DNA from: Pterobdella sp. o SKG-2022
Lineage: Eukaryota > Annelida > Clitellata > Hirudinida > Piscicolidae
DNA length: 64,000 nt
Assembly (NCBI GenBank): GCA_964035795.1
Contig: OZ038321.1
Span: forward strand, 1,384,030-1,448,029
Direction: 5' to 3'
The number at the start of each line of letters is the position of its first letter. The stretch's first letter is position 1. A program made the position numbers and the translations under genes. Positions 12,496 through 23,189 of the stretch are shown here, in pieces. Under the pieces are notes generated by a model. It did no database searches. It had not been told where the DNA came from and saw only the letters and a list, made by a program, of their open reading frames with translations.

Positions 12496-14997
12496 CTAGT
12501 TGACTTCATCGTCAGATTCAATTCCGTTGAGCGTGGCAAGAGATGTGTCTTGGTTCTTTGGTCTTTTTGGTATCGAGTTGGAGCTGTTATTCAGATTAAG
12601 AAACACTGGCGATTTTGATTGGCCGTTATAATTAGCGTCAGTATTCTCTGAGTCTGAGTACAAATCGATTTTATCCTTCCTCGTTAGTGTGAAAGCTTTA
12701 TCATTATCATCATCGAGGAAAGAGGGCTGGTACTTACCGAAGATAGAAGAGGTATTGTTACTGGGTTGTTTAACGCTGGTTGTGGTTGCTGAAGCGGCAT
12801 ATTTGCTCTCATCCACTTTCTTCATCCGGTCCAGTAGAAGGTCTCGTTGTTTTTCGTTCACTGCCATTGCCTTGGTTTTATTCTTTGTTGTTTTGGTGGT
12901 TTTCAAAGCGCTTGATTTTTTAATGTTGTTGTTGTTGATGTTGTTATTTTGGTTTAGTTGTTCGATTTTTCTTTCCAGTTCATCTAGTTCTTGTTTGCTC
13001 TCTTCGGCTTTATCATACTCTTTCTGTAAAACATCATTAGTAGGTGGTTTAGGTAGGGGATTTTTAGAGTAAAGTTTTCTTTTTGTAGTCTTTTCTTTAA
13101 GAATCTAAAAATGAAAGTGAAAATGAAACGTGAAGGTGTGCAATTGAACTTAATAAAGAGAAACTTAAAAAAAATAAAAACCTTTTCAAATATTTCATTC
13201 ACATCAAATCTCCAAATTCTCAACATACTAAACAATCTTCAACTGACCATACCAAATCAACGGTGAAAAATACAACAAAAATAAACAACTCAAAAATACC
13301 CTCCCCCCACACTCGGCTGAACCTCGTCAAACGAATTCTTCTTAGGAAGGGAGGCATCCCCTTGGCCTCCATTGTGCAGAACAGGGGTGGAACGGATGGA
13401 AGAAGAGAGGCGATGGGGAGGTTTGTGGCGGTGTTGCAGGGAGTAAATGTTGTAGATGGCTGATTCCTTCTCTTTCTCCTTCGTTTGGTTTGGGGTTGTT
13501 TTAAAGTTTGGGGTTTGAGATTATGAATTGAACTCAAAAACTGTATAATATATCATAAAATACAATTTAAAACTCTAAAATAAGAATCATAAAAACACGT
13601 GCTTTCCACAATTTTGAGACTATTCACAAACTCTCAAATATTTTTTTAAACTAATAAAAACATCATAAAAATTAGTTTTTTCTTTTTATCTTTTTTATTT
13701 TTATGAAGATTTAAAAAAATTTAACTTATTGTTTCATTCACACAATAAAATACTAAAACTTCAATATTCAATATATGGATAGAGGCGAAAATAACCTGAA
13801 GTTGTGAGTAAAGACGTTGTATTTCCTTCCTCAAATCTTCAATTTCCTCATTAGATGCCTTTTGGCGAGCTTTTTTCAAGCCCATCTCATGCTTGTGGTT
13901 CTTCTCCAGGTTTTCTAAATGCCTTTCTAAGTTCTGTTGTTGGTGTGGAAAGCTTAAGGGAAAGGTCAAAAATAAATTTGGTAAGTTTTAAAAGTAGTTA
14001 ATTGAATATCCTCAAGCAAACCCACCCTGATATTCTCATCTTTAGTCTCAAGTTGTTGGTTCAATTCATTGACAGACTGCACCAGGTTGTGTTTCTTTTT
14101 GAGGTCTTTTTGGTGGACCAGAGAATTCAACTGTTTGACCTGCCTCTGTTTAACATCTAATTGGCTCTCTGCATCTTTCAGTCTCTTTTCTTGTGTTCTC
14201 AGTCTTTCTCTCAGTTGGCGGATTTGCTCTGTTAGGGTTTTCGTTTCGTTGTTTTGACGCTCTATCAAGTTTGGCATTGAGTCTTCCTGTCGAGCGGTGA
14301 GAAATAGTTATTTTAAATTTTACACTATTATAATACATTATATAGGCGTATAGTGGCAACTTGACACAAAGAAAAACTGCATTATTTATAAAAGACAACT
14401 CTCAAGGAAATTCTTTGGAAAAAACCTAACCAAAGGGAGTCAAACATGAAAATAATGTTCAAAACTCAAACTAACTTGTAGCTGTATTTTCTTCAGATAG
14501 ACTTCTTGTCGTTTGAGCATGCGTCTAAGATCCCTGTTTTCAAACTGGTACTTCGTGATCAGATCTGTCAACTCTACATTTTTGTTCCTCAGCTCTGATA
14601 ACTTCAGTTTGTTTTCGTTCAAAATGTCTACTGGTACTTTTTGCTTTTTCATTCCTCTCTTCAACTCTTTCAAATCTTTTGAGTTTCCCATGAAGACGAA
14701 AGCTCTTCTTTCACCAGGTTTCCCATCGTCTTTTTCGTCATCCGAGTCTGAAATTTCAGTTATATTATATCATTTTTCAGATTTCTATCTATGAAGGAAT
14801 AGAAAAAACTGGATAACAATTTTCGGAACTGAATTTCATTTTCACTATATCATGTTTAATTGATTTTTCATCTAAAAATAAATATCAAAAAACGAGTATT
14901 AACCTTTATAACTCCGTGATCGATCAGACGAGTATGATTCCGAGTCTGAATAGTAACTTTCATCACTATCCCTTCTTTTCAATTCCTTATCAGACAT
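12496..14997 (-). CDS. LCA5: Lebercilin (LCA5 / LCA5-like), ciliary coiled-coil protein
   Basis: Six coding exons, phases all compatible: 14904-14997, 14476-14747, 14026-14286, 13796-13933, 13323-13478 and 12496-13104, giving about 509 residues. Order: Ser/Asp/Tyr-rich start (MSDKELKRRDSDES); long coiled coils with ENRDLRRMLKRQEV, LIERQNNETKTL and QIRQLRERLR; LRKEIQRLYSQLQ then AIYNIYS, matching lebercilin's QRLY...NIYS region; and LLLDRMKKVDES near the C-terminus, matching its LLAKLNEID motif. Lebercilin sits at basal bodies and axonemes and works with intraflagellar transport; human loss causes Leber congenital amaurosis. The donor of exon 5 (GAG|GTTCAG) was chosen to keep phase and is the weakest junction. 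LCA5 versus its paralogue LCA5L cannot be settled here. Transcribed toward the WH1-like gene, tail to tail. Confidence 0.85.
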
Positions 14998-15234
14998 CTT
15001 TTTAAAATTTAACGAAATAGATTTCCAATGTTAATTTACTAGAGTAGAAAACGCTAGCAGAGAAAGATTCTAGAAGAAGCCTTAGGTTGCAAATAGTATA
15101 TCAAAAAAATTTTTAAACTCTTTGAACAAAATTTAACAGCCTTATGATGAAGGTAGAGTAAGTTTCATACCTATATAGAAAAAATATCAATTCTTCCCGA
15201 GAAAGCTGTCATGAGAGGATGTAGTTTGTTGTCG

Positions 15235-15248
15235 CTTGCCTAGCAACC
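15235..15248 (-). promoter_or_regulatory. Candidate RFX X-box upstream of lebercilin
   Basis: Minus strand reads GGTTGCTAGGCAAG, one base from the palindromic X-box half-site pair GTTGC-(C/T)A-GGCAAC. It lies about 240 bp 5' of the lebercilin ATG, the range in which RFX factors bind ciliary gene promoters. Inferred from sequence only. Confidence 0.45.
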
Positions 15249-15259
15249 ATGTGTATGGT

Positions 15260-16270
15260 GCGTAGTAATTTGAAAATATTTTGTCCCATGTTTGAGTTTT
15301 CAAATTTAGCACAATTAGAAGTTTTAGGTCGAAGAAAATTTTTAAAAACTTTTGTTTTAAAATATTGATTTAGGCTCTTCTAGTATAAAAGTCAACGTTT
15401 TCTCAGATTTTGTATTATTTAACTGTTCAATTCAGTTCAAATTTCTCTTTAAATTTTTGCAAAACCATTCAAAAAATAGAATTTTTGTTGAAATGTATTT
15501 AAAACAGCAAAACCCTAGCTGGAAGTATGCAACGAAGATAAAAATAAATGCATTATCAGAAATTTAAAAATGGAAGCTTAAACTTTACCAAGCATAGATA
15601 TATAAGTCTTGAAATGAACAATGCGTCTATATATGATCTGTAAATTTGATTTGATCAGGTTTGAGTCATTGTAAGAGCAAGATAGCTACCATAAGTGCAA
15701 AAAATTACAAACTAAATTTTATATTAATAGACTGTTAGAAAGCTTTTTGTAAGATTAATTTATAATATTAAAAACATTTATAGTTTTAATCTTCGAATAT
15801 TTATTTACAATAACGATAATGAAACTTATTTAACTGTAAAGCATTTCGCATGTTATTTTTATAAAATATTTATATATAAACTTAAAGCTTTGAATTTTTC
15901 AATTAATTTTCTTTTTGATTTTCACCAATCTAAGCTTGATAGGAATAGCAGTTTAAAATGAATAAATTAATGAAAATGTAATGAAGTTTAATGAGCTGTG
16001 GTGGAAAATTAATAACAATAACACAATAACAATAATATAACAACGAAAATAATAATGCTAGAAAAAATAATAATTTTAAAACTGGAAAATTATAAAATTT
16101 TATAGCAGGCAAACACAAAATTTCAGCATTAAGTTTTCAATATAAAATATAAGGATACAACATAGAAAATGTTAAGACTTGGAGTATTCGAACAATATTA
16201 ATTTTAAAATATTAAAACAAAAAAAAGTTAATAACTGAATTAAAATATTTAAACATAAATAAATGCAAAT
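15260..16270. other. AT-rich spacer between lebercilin and SH3BGRL
   Basis: No gene or clear repeat seen in this stretch apart from poly-A/T runs. It holds the lebercilin promoter side at its left end. Confidence 0.5.
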
Positions 16271-16274
16271 GTGA

Positions 16275-16416
16275 TGAAGTACAATAGCCTGAATCTAAAA
16301 GTAAGAACAACAAAAAAAGTATTTATTAAATGACAGGCTAGTTTACATTATCACTTGATAATGTAAGCTAGCCTAATGAAAAGCGTGTCATTTAATAAAT
16401 ACTTTGTTGTTCTCAA
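16275..16416. mobile_element. Foldback/MITE-like element, family A
   Basis: Nested inverted repeat. The outer arms share AGTATTTATTAAATGACA (left) with its complement (right, TGTCATTTAATAAATACTTTG), and the inner arms share TACATTATCA around the centre. The left flank GAAGTACAATAGCCTGAATC also occurs at 51.9 kb beside a related copy. No coding capacity, so probably mobilised in trans. Confidence 0.55.
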
Positions 16417-16550
16417 ATGCAAATATGAATATAAGTCTGAAATATTGTACCATAATATGACATACACTAATGAATAAATTGTAATGTTATGCAAACAAAA
16501 CCAAAAGGAATATGTAACTTAAATAAAAAGATTATATTATTTCTTTTCTA

Positions 16551-16556
16551 TTTATT
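16551..16556 (-). terminator. Polyadenylation signal of the SH3BGRL gene
   Basis: AATAAA on the minus strand about 90 nt downstream of the SH3BGRL stop codon. Confidence 0.5.
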
Positions 16557-16641
16557 TTCAGCTTGACTGAGAATAAATGAGAGAAATATATATTCTCGAC
16601 CCACATAAGGATTGAACTGCAGACTGAAGAATGTGGGAGTA

Positions 16642-17369
16642 TTATTGATCTATATGGAGGAAGGAATGAATGCCATCGTTCTCATTTGCCTCGTGGAAGC
16701 CATTGTAGTCCTGTAGAGTATTTGTTGAAATGTTTTTGGTTTTATTTGAAAATCTAATTTTCTTATGAAAAGCTTGGTGAATCTGGTTGAACTAATACTT
16801 TGTGTTTGTTTCTATATCTAAGTTATTGATACTGATGTCAAAATTCAAAAAATAAGCCACTTGATTATTTTTTAAATTCATATAATGAGTTTTATCAAGA
16901 TATAAATTTCTATAGCTTGCAAAATGTGTGCCCACTTAAGGGAGTTAGAGGAAAATATGTATTAATTGACTTCAGCTACTGGAACTCTAAATCTTATATG
17001 AATTATTTGCACAGATCCTAAAAACTCACTCCACAGTAGGTACTGTTGTTGAAGATTTGTGGAGGAAGGATGTTGGAAGCATCACCTGCAGCTTTACTAT
17101 TTTCCCTCATAAACAACTTACCCTCCTCATTTGCAGCATCCGATATGTCTATCTCCTCAAAATCAATCTTTTTTGCCTTCAAAACTGCGCTTATAAAGTC
17201 TTGTCTTTTTCTGATCTGCAGTAAAAATGTTATATAATAGTTTCTAAGTTAAATCTTCTCCATTTTAACATGCACATATTGCAAATATTATAAAATCGGC
17301 GTTTCCAAACTATTTTTTTTTCACCTCTAAATTGCCCGAAACTCTTGAAATATAAACTTTGATGACCAT
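16642..17369 (-). CDS. SH3BGRL: SH3 domain-binding glutamic acid-rich-like protein (SH3BGRL)
   Basis: Three exons, all phase 0: 17325-17369, 17030-17215 and 16642-16710, giving 99 residues. The start MVIKVYISRVSG matches the family start MVIRVYI. FEEIDISDAANEE, LFMREN and LPPQIFNNSTYCG match the conserved core, and exon 3 starts DYNGFHEANEND as in DYDAFFEAREN. The family has a thioredoxin/glutaredoxin-like fold without a CxxC active site and acts as a small adaptor, not an oxidoreductase. No CxxC is present here either, as expected. The start at 17369 is the only Met in register. Length is typical of the 100-115 residue family, with a shorter C-terminus. Confidence 0.93.
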
Positions 17370-18360
17370 TTTTTATCACGGATCAGGATATTGGAAGGAA
17401 AATATTATATATCCTGAAATAAAGAACCGTAAGTGAATCTAATGAAACTGTTTCTTTTGGACAAAAGCCAAGTATAAATTACTATAAATAAATCTTTTAA
17501 AATCTTTCAAATTTAAATTTCAAAATAAACGCAACTGAAATTATAAGATTTGGAACGATTTAAAAAATTTTTTAAACACCAGTAATAGCTTAAACAATCT
17601 ATAGCTATGAATACAGAGTAAAAAGTATTTGATTATGAATGAGACATTATATCAAAACTAAGAACCAAATATCCTTGATCCAAAACTTCTGTATACTTTT
17701 TTGAATTTTTTTTCATGACTCATGGCATAACTTTAACAATGTTACATTACTATTTTTGTCTATTAATCTTTTTGATTCTATAGAGAAATTAATATTTTCA
17801 TAAAACTATTCTCATATCCATTAGTGGTGTCTTGTTTCATGAAACATTCCATGTACTTTACATTGTCAGCCATGCATTTGTTTAACAGTTTAATGGTACT
17901 TTTCCTCTTTAACATCGTTAAACTGAAAAATCTAACTGTTAAATTTTTGATATATTATATGAATGTTTTTTTTTCTGTTATGTTACAGTAGTAACAATTG
18001 TTTTTTCAAATTCTTTTATGTTTTTTTTTTCAAAATTAAAGTTTGTTTTCATGAAAATTCAAAGAAAAATCAAAAAATTATCAAAGAGCAAAAAGGTGGA
18101 CTTTTTTATGGGCAAATAGAAGGTTTGGCCAAAATTAAGTCATATTATTGTACAAAAAGAAAGACAACAAATAACGATTTAAACTTCAAAAAAAAAATTT
18201 TATGTTACAGTTCATCTTATTTAATTTTTGAAGCTTTTTTTTATATGATATTTTCTGGTAAAAATTTGAATAAAAACTTTCAGATTTTTCATTTCTATAA
18301 ATAAAATTAAAATTAAGTTCAAATGTGACCATTGTTATTAGATAAACTCTTAGAATCTCT
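17370..18360. other. AT-rich spacer upstream of SH3BGRL
   Basis: Apart from the ORF at 17963-18304 (+), which is Phe/Lys/Asn-rich and looks like chance in AT-rich DNA, nothing is seen. The SH3BGRL promoter should lie at the left end. Confidence 0.45.
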
Positions 18361-18369
18361 CAAGATTAA

Positions 18370-18690
18370 GGAATGTTCATTATCCTGTGGTTCAAAATGC
18401 GCAGTCGATCGAAACACACAAGCCACAACATCACAAAGACATATTTGATTGGTTGACATAATTTCACAAAATAAATGAAAAAATTTATTTATTCGGGTAT
18501 TATTAATCATTAAATAAGATTTATATGGAAAACTTTGTTTAATAATAAAAATGAGTCAAGATTAAACGCTCAAAACGACGATTTATTGTAACATAGCTCA
18601 TCCAGGAGTGTTATGCTTGCGGTAATATAGCTTACTAATTGTTTCGATTGGCTGCGCATTTTGAACCACTGGGTAATGAACAATGATCAA
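18370..18690. mobile_element. Inverted-repeat element with 40-bp arms
   Basis: The arm at about 18372-18412 contains GTGGTTCAAAATGCGCAG. The arm at about 18643-18685 contains its complement CTGCGCATTTTGAACCAC, with further matching sequence outward (TGTTCATTA). The interior has no coding capacity. Probably a non-autonomous DNA element or a folded-back insertion. Confidence 0.5.
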
Positions 18691-20340
18691 GGCCATCACC
18701 GCAGCAGTCGCCATGCTATCTCATACATGAATTAAAACATGCGGGTGTATCGCTTGAAAACTGAAGAACGAAATTAGTTTGTGAAGGATTGTTGAACAGG
18801 CACTTGAAGATTCCATTATGCTTATTTAATAGCTTTATCGCCGAGCCAATAGCATTAACAGACCTTCGCGATGGGTGAGTCTTGACGGTAAAAAATTTAG
18901 GATAACCCCTAAATCGCATGCGCATAAAAATAGTATAACTAAACACAAAACGTACGAAAGTATTGAAAAAAGTTCATTTTTTTGAAATGTTATGATTTGA
19001 ATAAATATCCAAAAAATAATATTTATTCAATAGAATTTTTTTTTATTTAATTTTTGCGTAAATTTAATTTTGCTTTAAAATCTCAAACTGAATTATTCAC
19101 ATTTCTTATATGTTTCATTTTCAAATAAAAAGTAATTATACATTTTGAAGTTAAGGAAAATGTGGAATTTTCATATTTCGTTTTTACTTATTATCTCCAA
19201 GACTAGAATATAAAACGAACCCCTTATCTAAATACAATCTCATATCTTCCCATCTCTCAGTGATCCTCAATAAAAAAACTCAATTGAGAGAAATTTTGAA
19301 TTAGAAAGGTAGAGAGTTCTAGGGGAAAAGACCAAAAAAAAGGGAAAGCAGATTTAGAAATGAGGGATAAGAATGAGTTGAAAGCGGGTAAAAAATAGTA
19401 GACCAGCATGTCTAAAAGGTTGAATGAAGTAAGAGAGGTCAGAAAGAAAGTTGGGTTAATAATTGAAAAATTATTGAAAGCAACTGCAGAAGGACGGTTA
19501 GAAAAATAGGAGGGGAGCTAAGAGAGGAGCCAGAAAATCTAAAGGGAGAGTCAAGATGTTGGACAAAAGTGAGGGGTGTACGGTGTTAAACATTTATATT
19601 GAAAAAAATTATTTTCATGATGAAATTGAGTTTTTCAAAGTTTATTTTGTTTCGAACGGATAAAGGGTCTGGAGAAGGCTTTATTAAGACTCGAGTGATA
19701 ACAGTAGATTAAGAGGTGGAGAATTTGGAAGATTAACGAAATTGAGAATAGCAGGATAGAAAAAAAAGAAGAAGCTTATAAGTGGAATTAGATAAATATT
19801 AATGGCGGGTTTTTTGAATATTTTGCTGTGTGTTTTTTAAAGTACGAAAGGTGAGTCGATCTTCCATAATATCTCGAACTTCATCACAATAGACTTGGTC
19901 TTGATGAGATACTTATACATTTGCAGCAGAACTTTATACTCAAGCTCACACCAGTCTTATGCCGGAATAGGCCATTCATGATTCGAGTTTTGTTTTTTAA
20001 ATTTAAACCTATAAAATAAAAACAAATATTTGGTTAGTTTTAGTGAAAAAAAAAACAAACAAAATCTCAGTATATTTGATAATTAGTTCGTTATACAGAA
20101 TAGCTTAAAACGTTTGGAGATAAGTATTTATTAATTAATAAATAAAATTGTCTTTCTCCTTTCACCTCCTCAATAATGTGCAGTTGTTGAGACTGTTGAA
20201 ATAATTTTTATGGGATAAATTAAAAAATAAAATTATTCAAAGTTGAAAATTATTCAAATGAAACTTATCTTCTCCAGAAGTGTTATAGTTTTTATGTTGA
20301 AACTTTTATGTTGAAAGATCCAGTTTCAGTGATTTGCACA
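18690..20340. other. Intergenic DNA, no gene recognised
   Basis: 18.7-18.95 kb is less AT-biased and open on the minus strand (18716-18946), without a recognisable domain. 19.25-19.8 kb is purine-rich on the plus strand (GAGAGGAG-type). No exons supported. Confidence 0.4.
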
Positions 20341-20349
20341 CAATATTTT

Positions 20350-21640
20350 TTATGATAGCTTCTTTTTTTTCTCCGAGGGTCTTGTCCATGGGTTTCTTCT
20401 TTTTCTCCTTTTTTCTACAGCCATAAAATCTTTTTGAGTTGACATATTCTTATTTGCCGGTTCTTTGGATGTTTGAGAAAAATCAACTTTTGGAGTTTCA
20501 TTGTATAAGCTCATAATGCCGGATAACTTCTTACTTGCAGTAGCCAAAAAAATTAAGTCCATTATTTTTAACTTTTCAAGTCCTTTATCTTCAACTACCT
20601 TCAAACCATCCATCACTTTTTTCCATACTTCCAAGTACTTCTTTCCAACAATTGTATTCTTTTCTTATGAAAGTCTTCTGAAGTCATCTGATGTTCCGAA
20701 AATGTAAACATCTCTTCTTTGTTGACTAATTTATCAACGACATGATGTATGTGTTGACAAATTGTCAACCTTATACCATAATCTTGGCAAGAACAAGAAT
20801 AGTTGTGGACGCAAATCTTGCACATAGAACATTCGAGTTGCAATTGTGCTTCCTACATGCTCCTGTGTTCTTCACCACAATATCTTAAGATATAATGAAA
20901 ATATTAATCAACATTAACGAATAAGTATATACTAGTTTGAACAAAAAAGCAACGATATCAGCATTAGCAATGATAAAGTTACCTTCATTTAAAATGTATG
21001 AACCCTCCACTTCTTGCCAAGCCATTTCTTTCATGTCTTTAGATATTTTTAGTTTTAAATAATCTATAGCAAACTTAAAGCTGTTCCACAAACTAGTATA
21101 TTAAAAATTTGTAAAATTTTTTGGAAATATTTAAATGGTAGTCTTCATACCATCACTTTTTCTATGCCTGTTTATGATGCCAGATATGATTGATGGAAGT
21201 TTTCCTTTTCTTTGTTTGATCTGGTAATCCTTCATTTTAAGATTAATGCTGTCAACCAGACACCTTATTGACACATCCATTCTTTTTATTACTTTGACCT
21301 GCAAAATAATTGTTAAATGAAGGCTTCATAAATAAAAATATTATTAAATACCTTCATCACAATTCACTTTAAAACCCTGTGGTTGGACTCAACAAAGTTG
21401 TTACAGTTGGCATGGCACCCCATTCGATATGCCTATACCCATTTCTGAATTTGAATAAATTTTTTTCAGTTAATCTCTAAATTTTTTTGTCTTTTTATTC
21501 TCAATTAAAGTTTTTAAAAAAATGCTGAAGCTTTTCTTGAACATATCAACTGATGTTTGTTCACAAACTGCCATCAAAGTTTTGTAAACACTTTTTCTGA
21601 GACTTTTATCAACAATCTGTTTAAACAATTTTTATAGCTT
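20350..21640 (-). pseudogene. Decayed SWIM-finger (MULE transposase-like) gene
   Basis: Minus-strand pieces in the expected order: SLRKSVYKTLMAVCEQ (21.6 kb); a stop after KKFRD; NFVESNHRVLK then a stop (21.4 kb); VIKRMDVSIRCLVDSINLK (21.3 kb); GSYILNEGNFIIANAD (21.0 kb). A SWIM-type zinc finger follows, CSCQDYGIRLTICQHIHH (20.8 kb), with the CxC...CxH spacing. A basic tail lies at 20350-20634. This is the layout of MULE-derived SWIM proteins common in invertebrate genomes. Two in-frame stops and frame changes mean this copy is broken, or is an exon-split relic. SWIM fingers bind DNA or protein. Chromosomal origin is surely a transposon. Confidence 0.6.
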
Positions 21641-22140
21641 ATTAGGCCATACAAAATTCACTCATTAAAGGTTTTCCTTCAAATTAAGTCAATTTTTACA
21701 GTTTTTTTTTATATTTAATTAAATTACTCTAGTTGACTCTATGGCGCCCTTCTATGGCAAGCATGGGTCTAAGCATCTTATCAAAATGAAATCAATAGAC
21801 TTTTAATACAAGATGTGGTCAACATGCTTGCCTCCTCAGAGTGCCTGATAAACTTTCTCCCATGTCAGGGTTGCAAGCCAACACCCCTGCCTCATCAAAA
21901 GTTACAGGCTTCAGGGGCGTCAGTTGTTTTGCTTGTTTTATTCTTGGAAATGTTACTTTGTTAACGAAAAGCTTTGTATTTTAATAAAATTTATTTTTTT
22001 TCTTAAATATAATCTTACTTTCAGTGTTTTATGTTGAATATTCATTTCAAGGCCCAAAATCGACCTTTTTCGGATTTTTTATGCTTGTTTTTTTTGATCA
22101 TATTATCACCTTATTGTTCTCACTATATTATACTGCTGTA
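21640..22140. other. Spacer with short repeat copy
   Basis: 21.73-21.92 kb is a locally GC-richer patch of unknown nature. 21945-21985 carries the GTTACTTTGTTAACGAAAAG motif of foldback family A. No gene seen. Confidence 0.4.
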
Positions 22141-22225
22141 CATATCCTATAAATGGGTCAGAATATTTGTTGACTTTGTTGTTACCAATTTTTTCGCTTT
22201 CAATTGTCTTGCGACCAATTTTTGC

Positions 22226-22232
22226 TATAAAA
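22226..22232 (+). promoter_or_regulatory. TATA box of the propeptide gene
   Basis: TATAAAA lies 56 nt before the start codon at 22288, with a CCAAT pentamer just upstream (22214). This places transcription start near 22255 and gives a 5' leader of only 30 or so bases. Confidence 0.5.
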
Positions 22233-22287
22233 TGCGTGTTGTTTGCAATATCTCACTGCCAAATCTTTCCAAAACACACTCAAGAAA

Positions 22288-22681
22288 ATGAGATCCTTAG
22301 TTGTCTTTGTGATAATAGCTTTGTTTCTGGTGGTAGCTTTTGAACCAGCAGGTGAGTTCTCATATCACCCTTCTTCCTCATCATTTAACCAGCATCATTT
22401 AAATAATTTCAACCAGAAGTTTCTAGCTTTCTAATAGGCAAGAGAAGCCAGTACACAAATGGTAGGCTTTGGTGTAGTATTTGGGATGTCATTATATATA
22501 ACATAAATTGACTGAAAATAATTAAATTATGAAGTCTTCAATTTCTCTAGTAACACACATTTTATAATTTTTCAATTTCATATTTATTAATTAAACTAAT
22601 ACTTCACCTACAGAACTTGTGAAAAGACGCCCACCTGTTGGAAAAAGAAGCATCAGATTGTCAAAAAGAGGTGATGATTGA
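22288..22681 (+). CDS. Small secreted propeptide (neuropeptide-like), isoform with exon B
   Basis: Exon A (22288-22351) encodes a textbook signal peptide, MRSLVVFVIIALFLVVAFEP, and ends at a strong donor (CAG|GTGAGT, phase 1). Exon B (22614-22681) adds ELVKRRPPVGKRS, IRLSKRGDD and a stop, for 43 residues in all. After signal cleavage there are three Lys-Arg sites. The stretch between the first two would give a short peptide ending in Gly before KR, the usual amidation signal. This is the layout of a neuropeptide or peptide-hormone precursor, but so short that a toxin-like or antimicrobial secreted peptide is also possible. Family not recognised. An alternative terminal exon lies at 23110-23180. 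Confidence 0.6.
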
Positions 22682-22734
22682 GAAAGGAGGATGTAGAATA
22701 TATTCAAATTAAAACACTTTTAAGAGTTTATTTT

Positions 22735-22855
22735 ATTCCACGAAGCTTTTTGTAGGATGAACTTACATTATCAAGTCGAGGTACAAATACTTTCATCTTA
22801 CGAAAAGCTTTATGGAATAAAATAAACTCCTAAAAGTGTTTTCATTTGAATATTT
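22735..22855. mobile_element. Foldback/MITE element, family A, between propeptide exons
   Basis: Inverted repeat: GAGTTTATTTTATTCCACGA on the left and its near-complement TATGGAATAAAATAAACTCC on the right, with AAGCTTTTTGTA/TTACGAAAAGCTTT inside. It carries an AATAAA at about 22813 that could serve as the polyadenylation site of the exon-B isoform. Confidence 0.6.
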
Positions 22856-23109
22856 ACGTTTGGCTCAAAGAAATAAAATGTAGAATGATAAATTATTATT
22901 CAACTATTGTTAAATCTTATAACTCATTTAACAATGTTTACGTTGATTTATGAGAGCAAATTAAGTACATTTATAAAGCAAAATTGCTAGAATTTTCGGA
23001 AAAATTGGCCTTACAATAATGCGTTAGATGCTAACGTGTTATTTTATAACTATACTTATTGTCATTTTACATTTCCTCTATTAAAACAATACTCAAACCT
23101 TAGGTGCAG

Positions 23110-23180
23110 AACTTGTGAAGAGAGGCTCACCTATGGGTAAAAGAAGCTTTATTAAACGTGGAAGCATAGAATTGCATTGA
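23110..23180 (+). CDS. Alternative 3' exon C of the propeptide gene
   Basis: Homologous to exon B and in the same phase: ELVKRGSPMGKRS, then FIKRGSIELH and a stop. Spliced to exon A it would give a 44-residue precursor with the same signal peptide and three KR sites. The predicted Gly-terminated peptide is then GSPM instead of PPV-type. A 6-nt upstream acceptor (CTTAG at 23103) keeps frame and would add Gly-Ala. Both exons end with their own stops, so they must be alternative, not consecutive. AATAAA lies at 23417. Confidence 0.5.
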
Positions 23181-23189
23181 AGAGGCTCT

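Noticed and set aside
12689..13072. 127-codon plus-strand ORF rich in Leu, Ser and Phe
   Set aside because: Antisense shadow of the last lebercilin exon.
17046..17237. Plus-strand 63-codon ORF
   Set aside because: Antisense to the SH3BGRL second exon, which is clearly conserved.
22031..22291. 86-codon hydrophobic ORF upstream of the propeptide gene
   Set aside because: Overlaps the TATA/CCAAT promoter region; the signal-peptide frame downstream with proper splice sites is a better gene.
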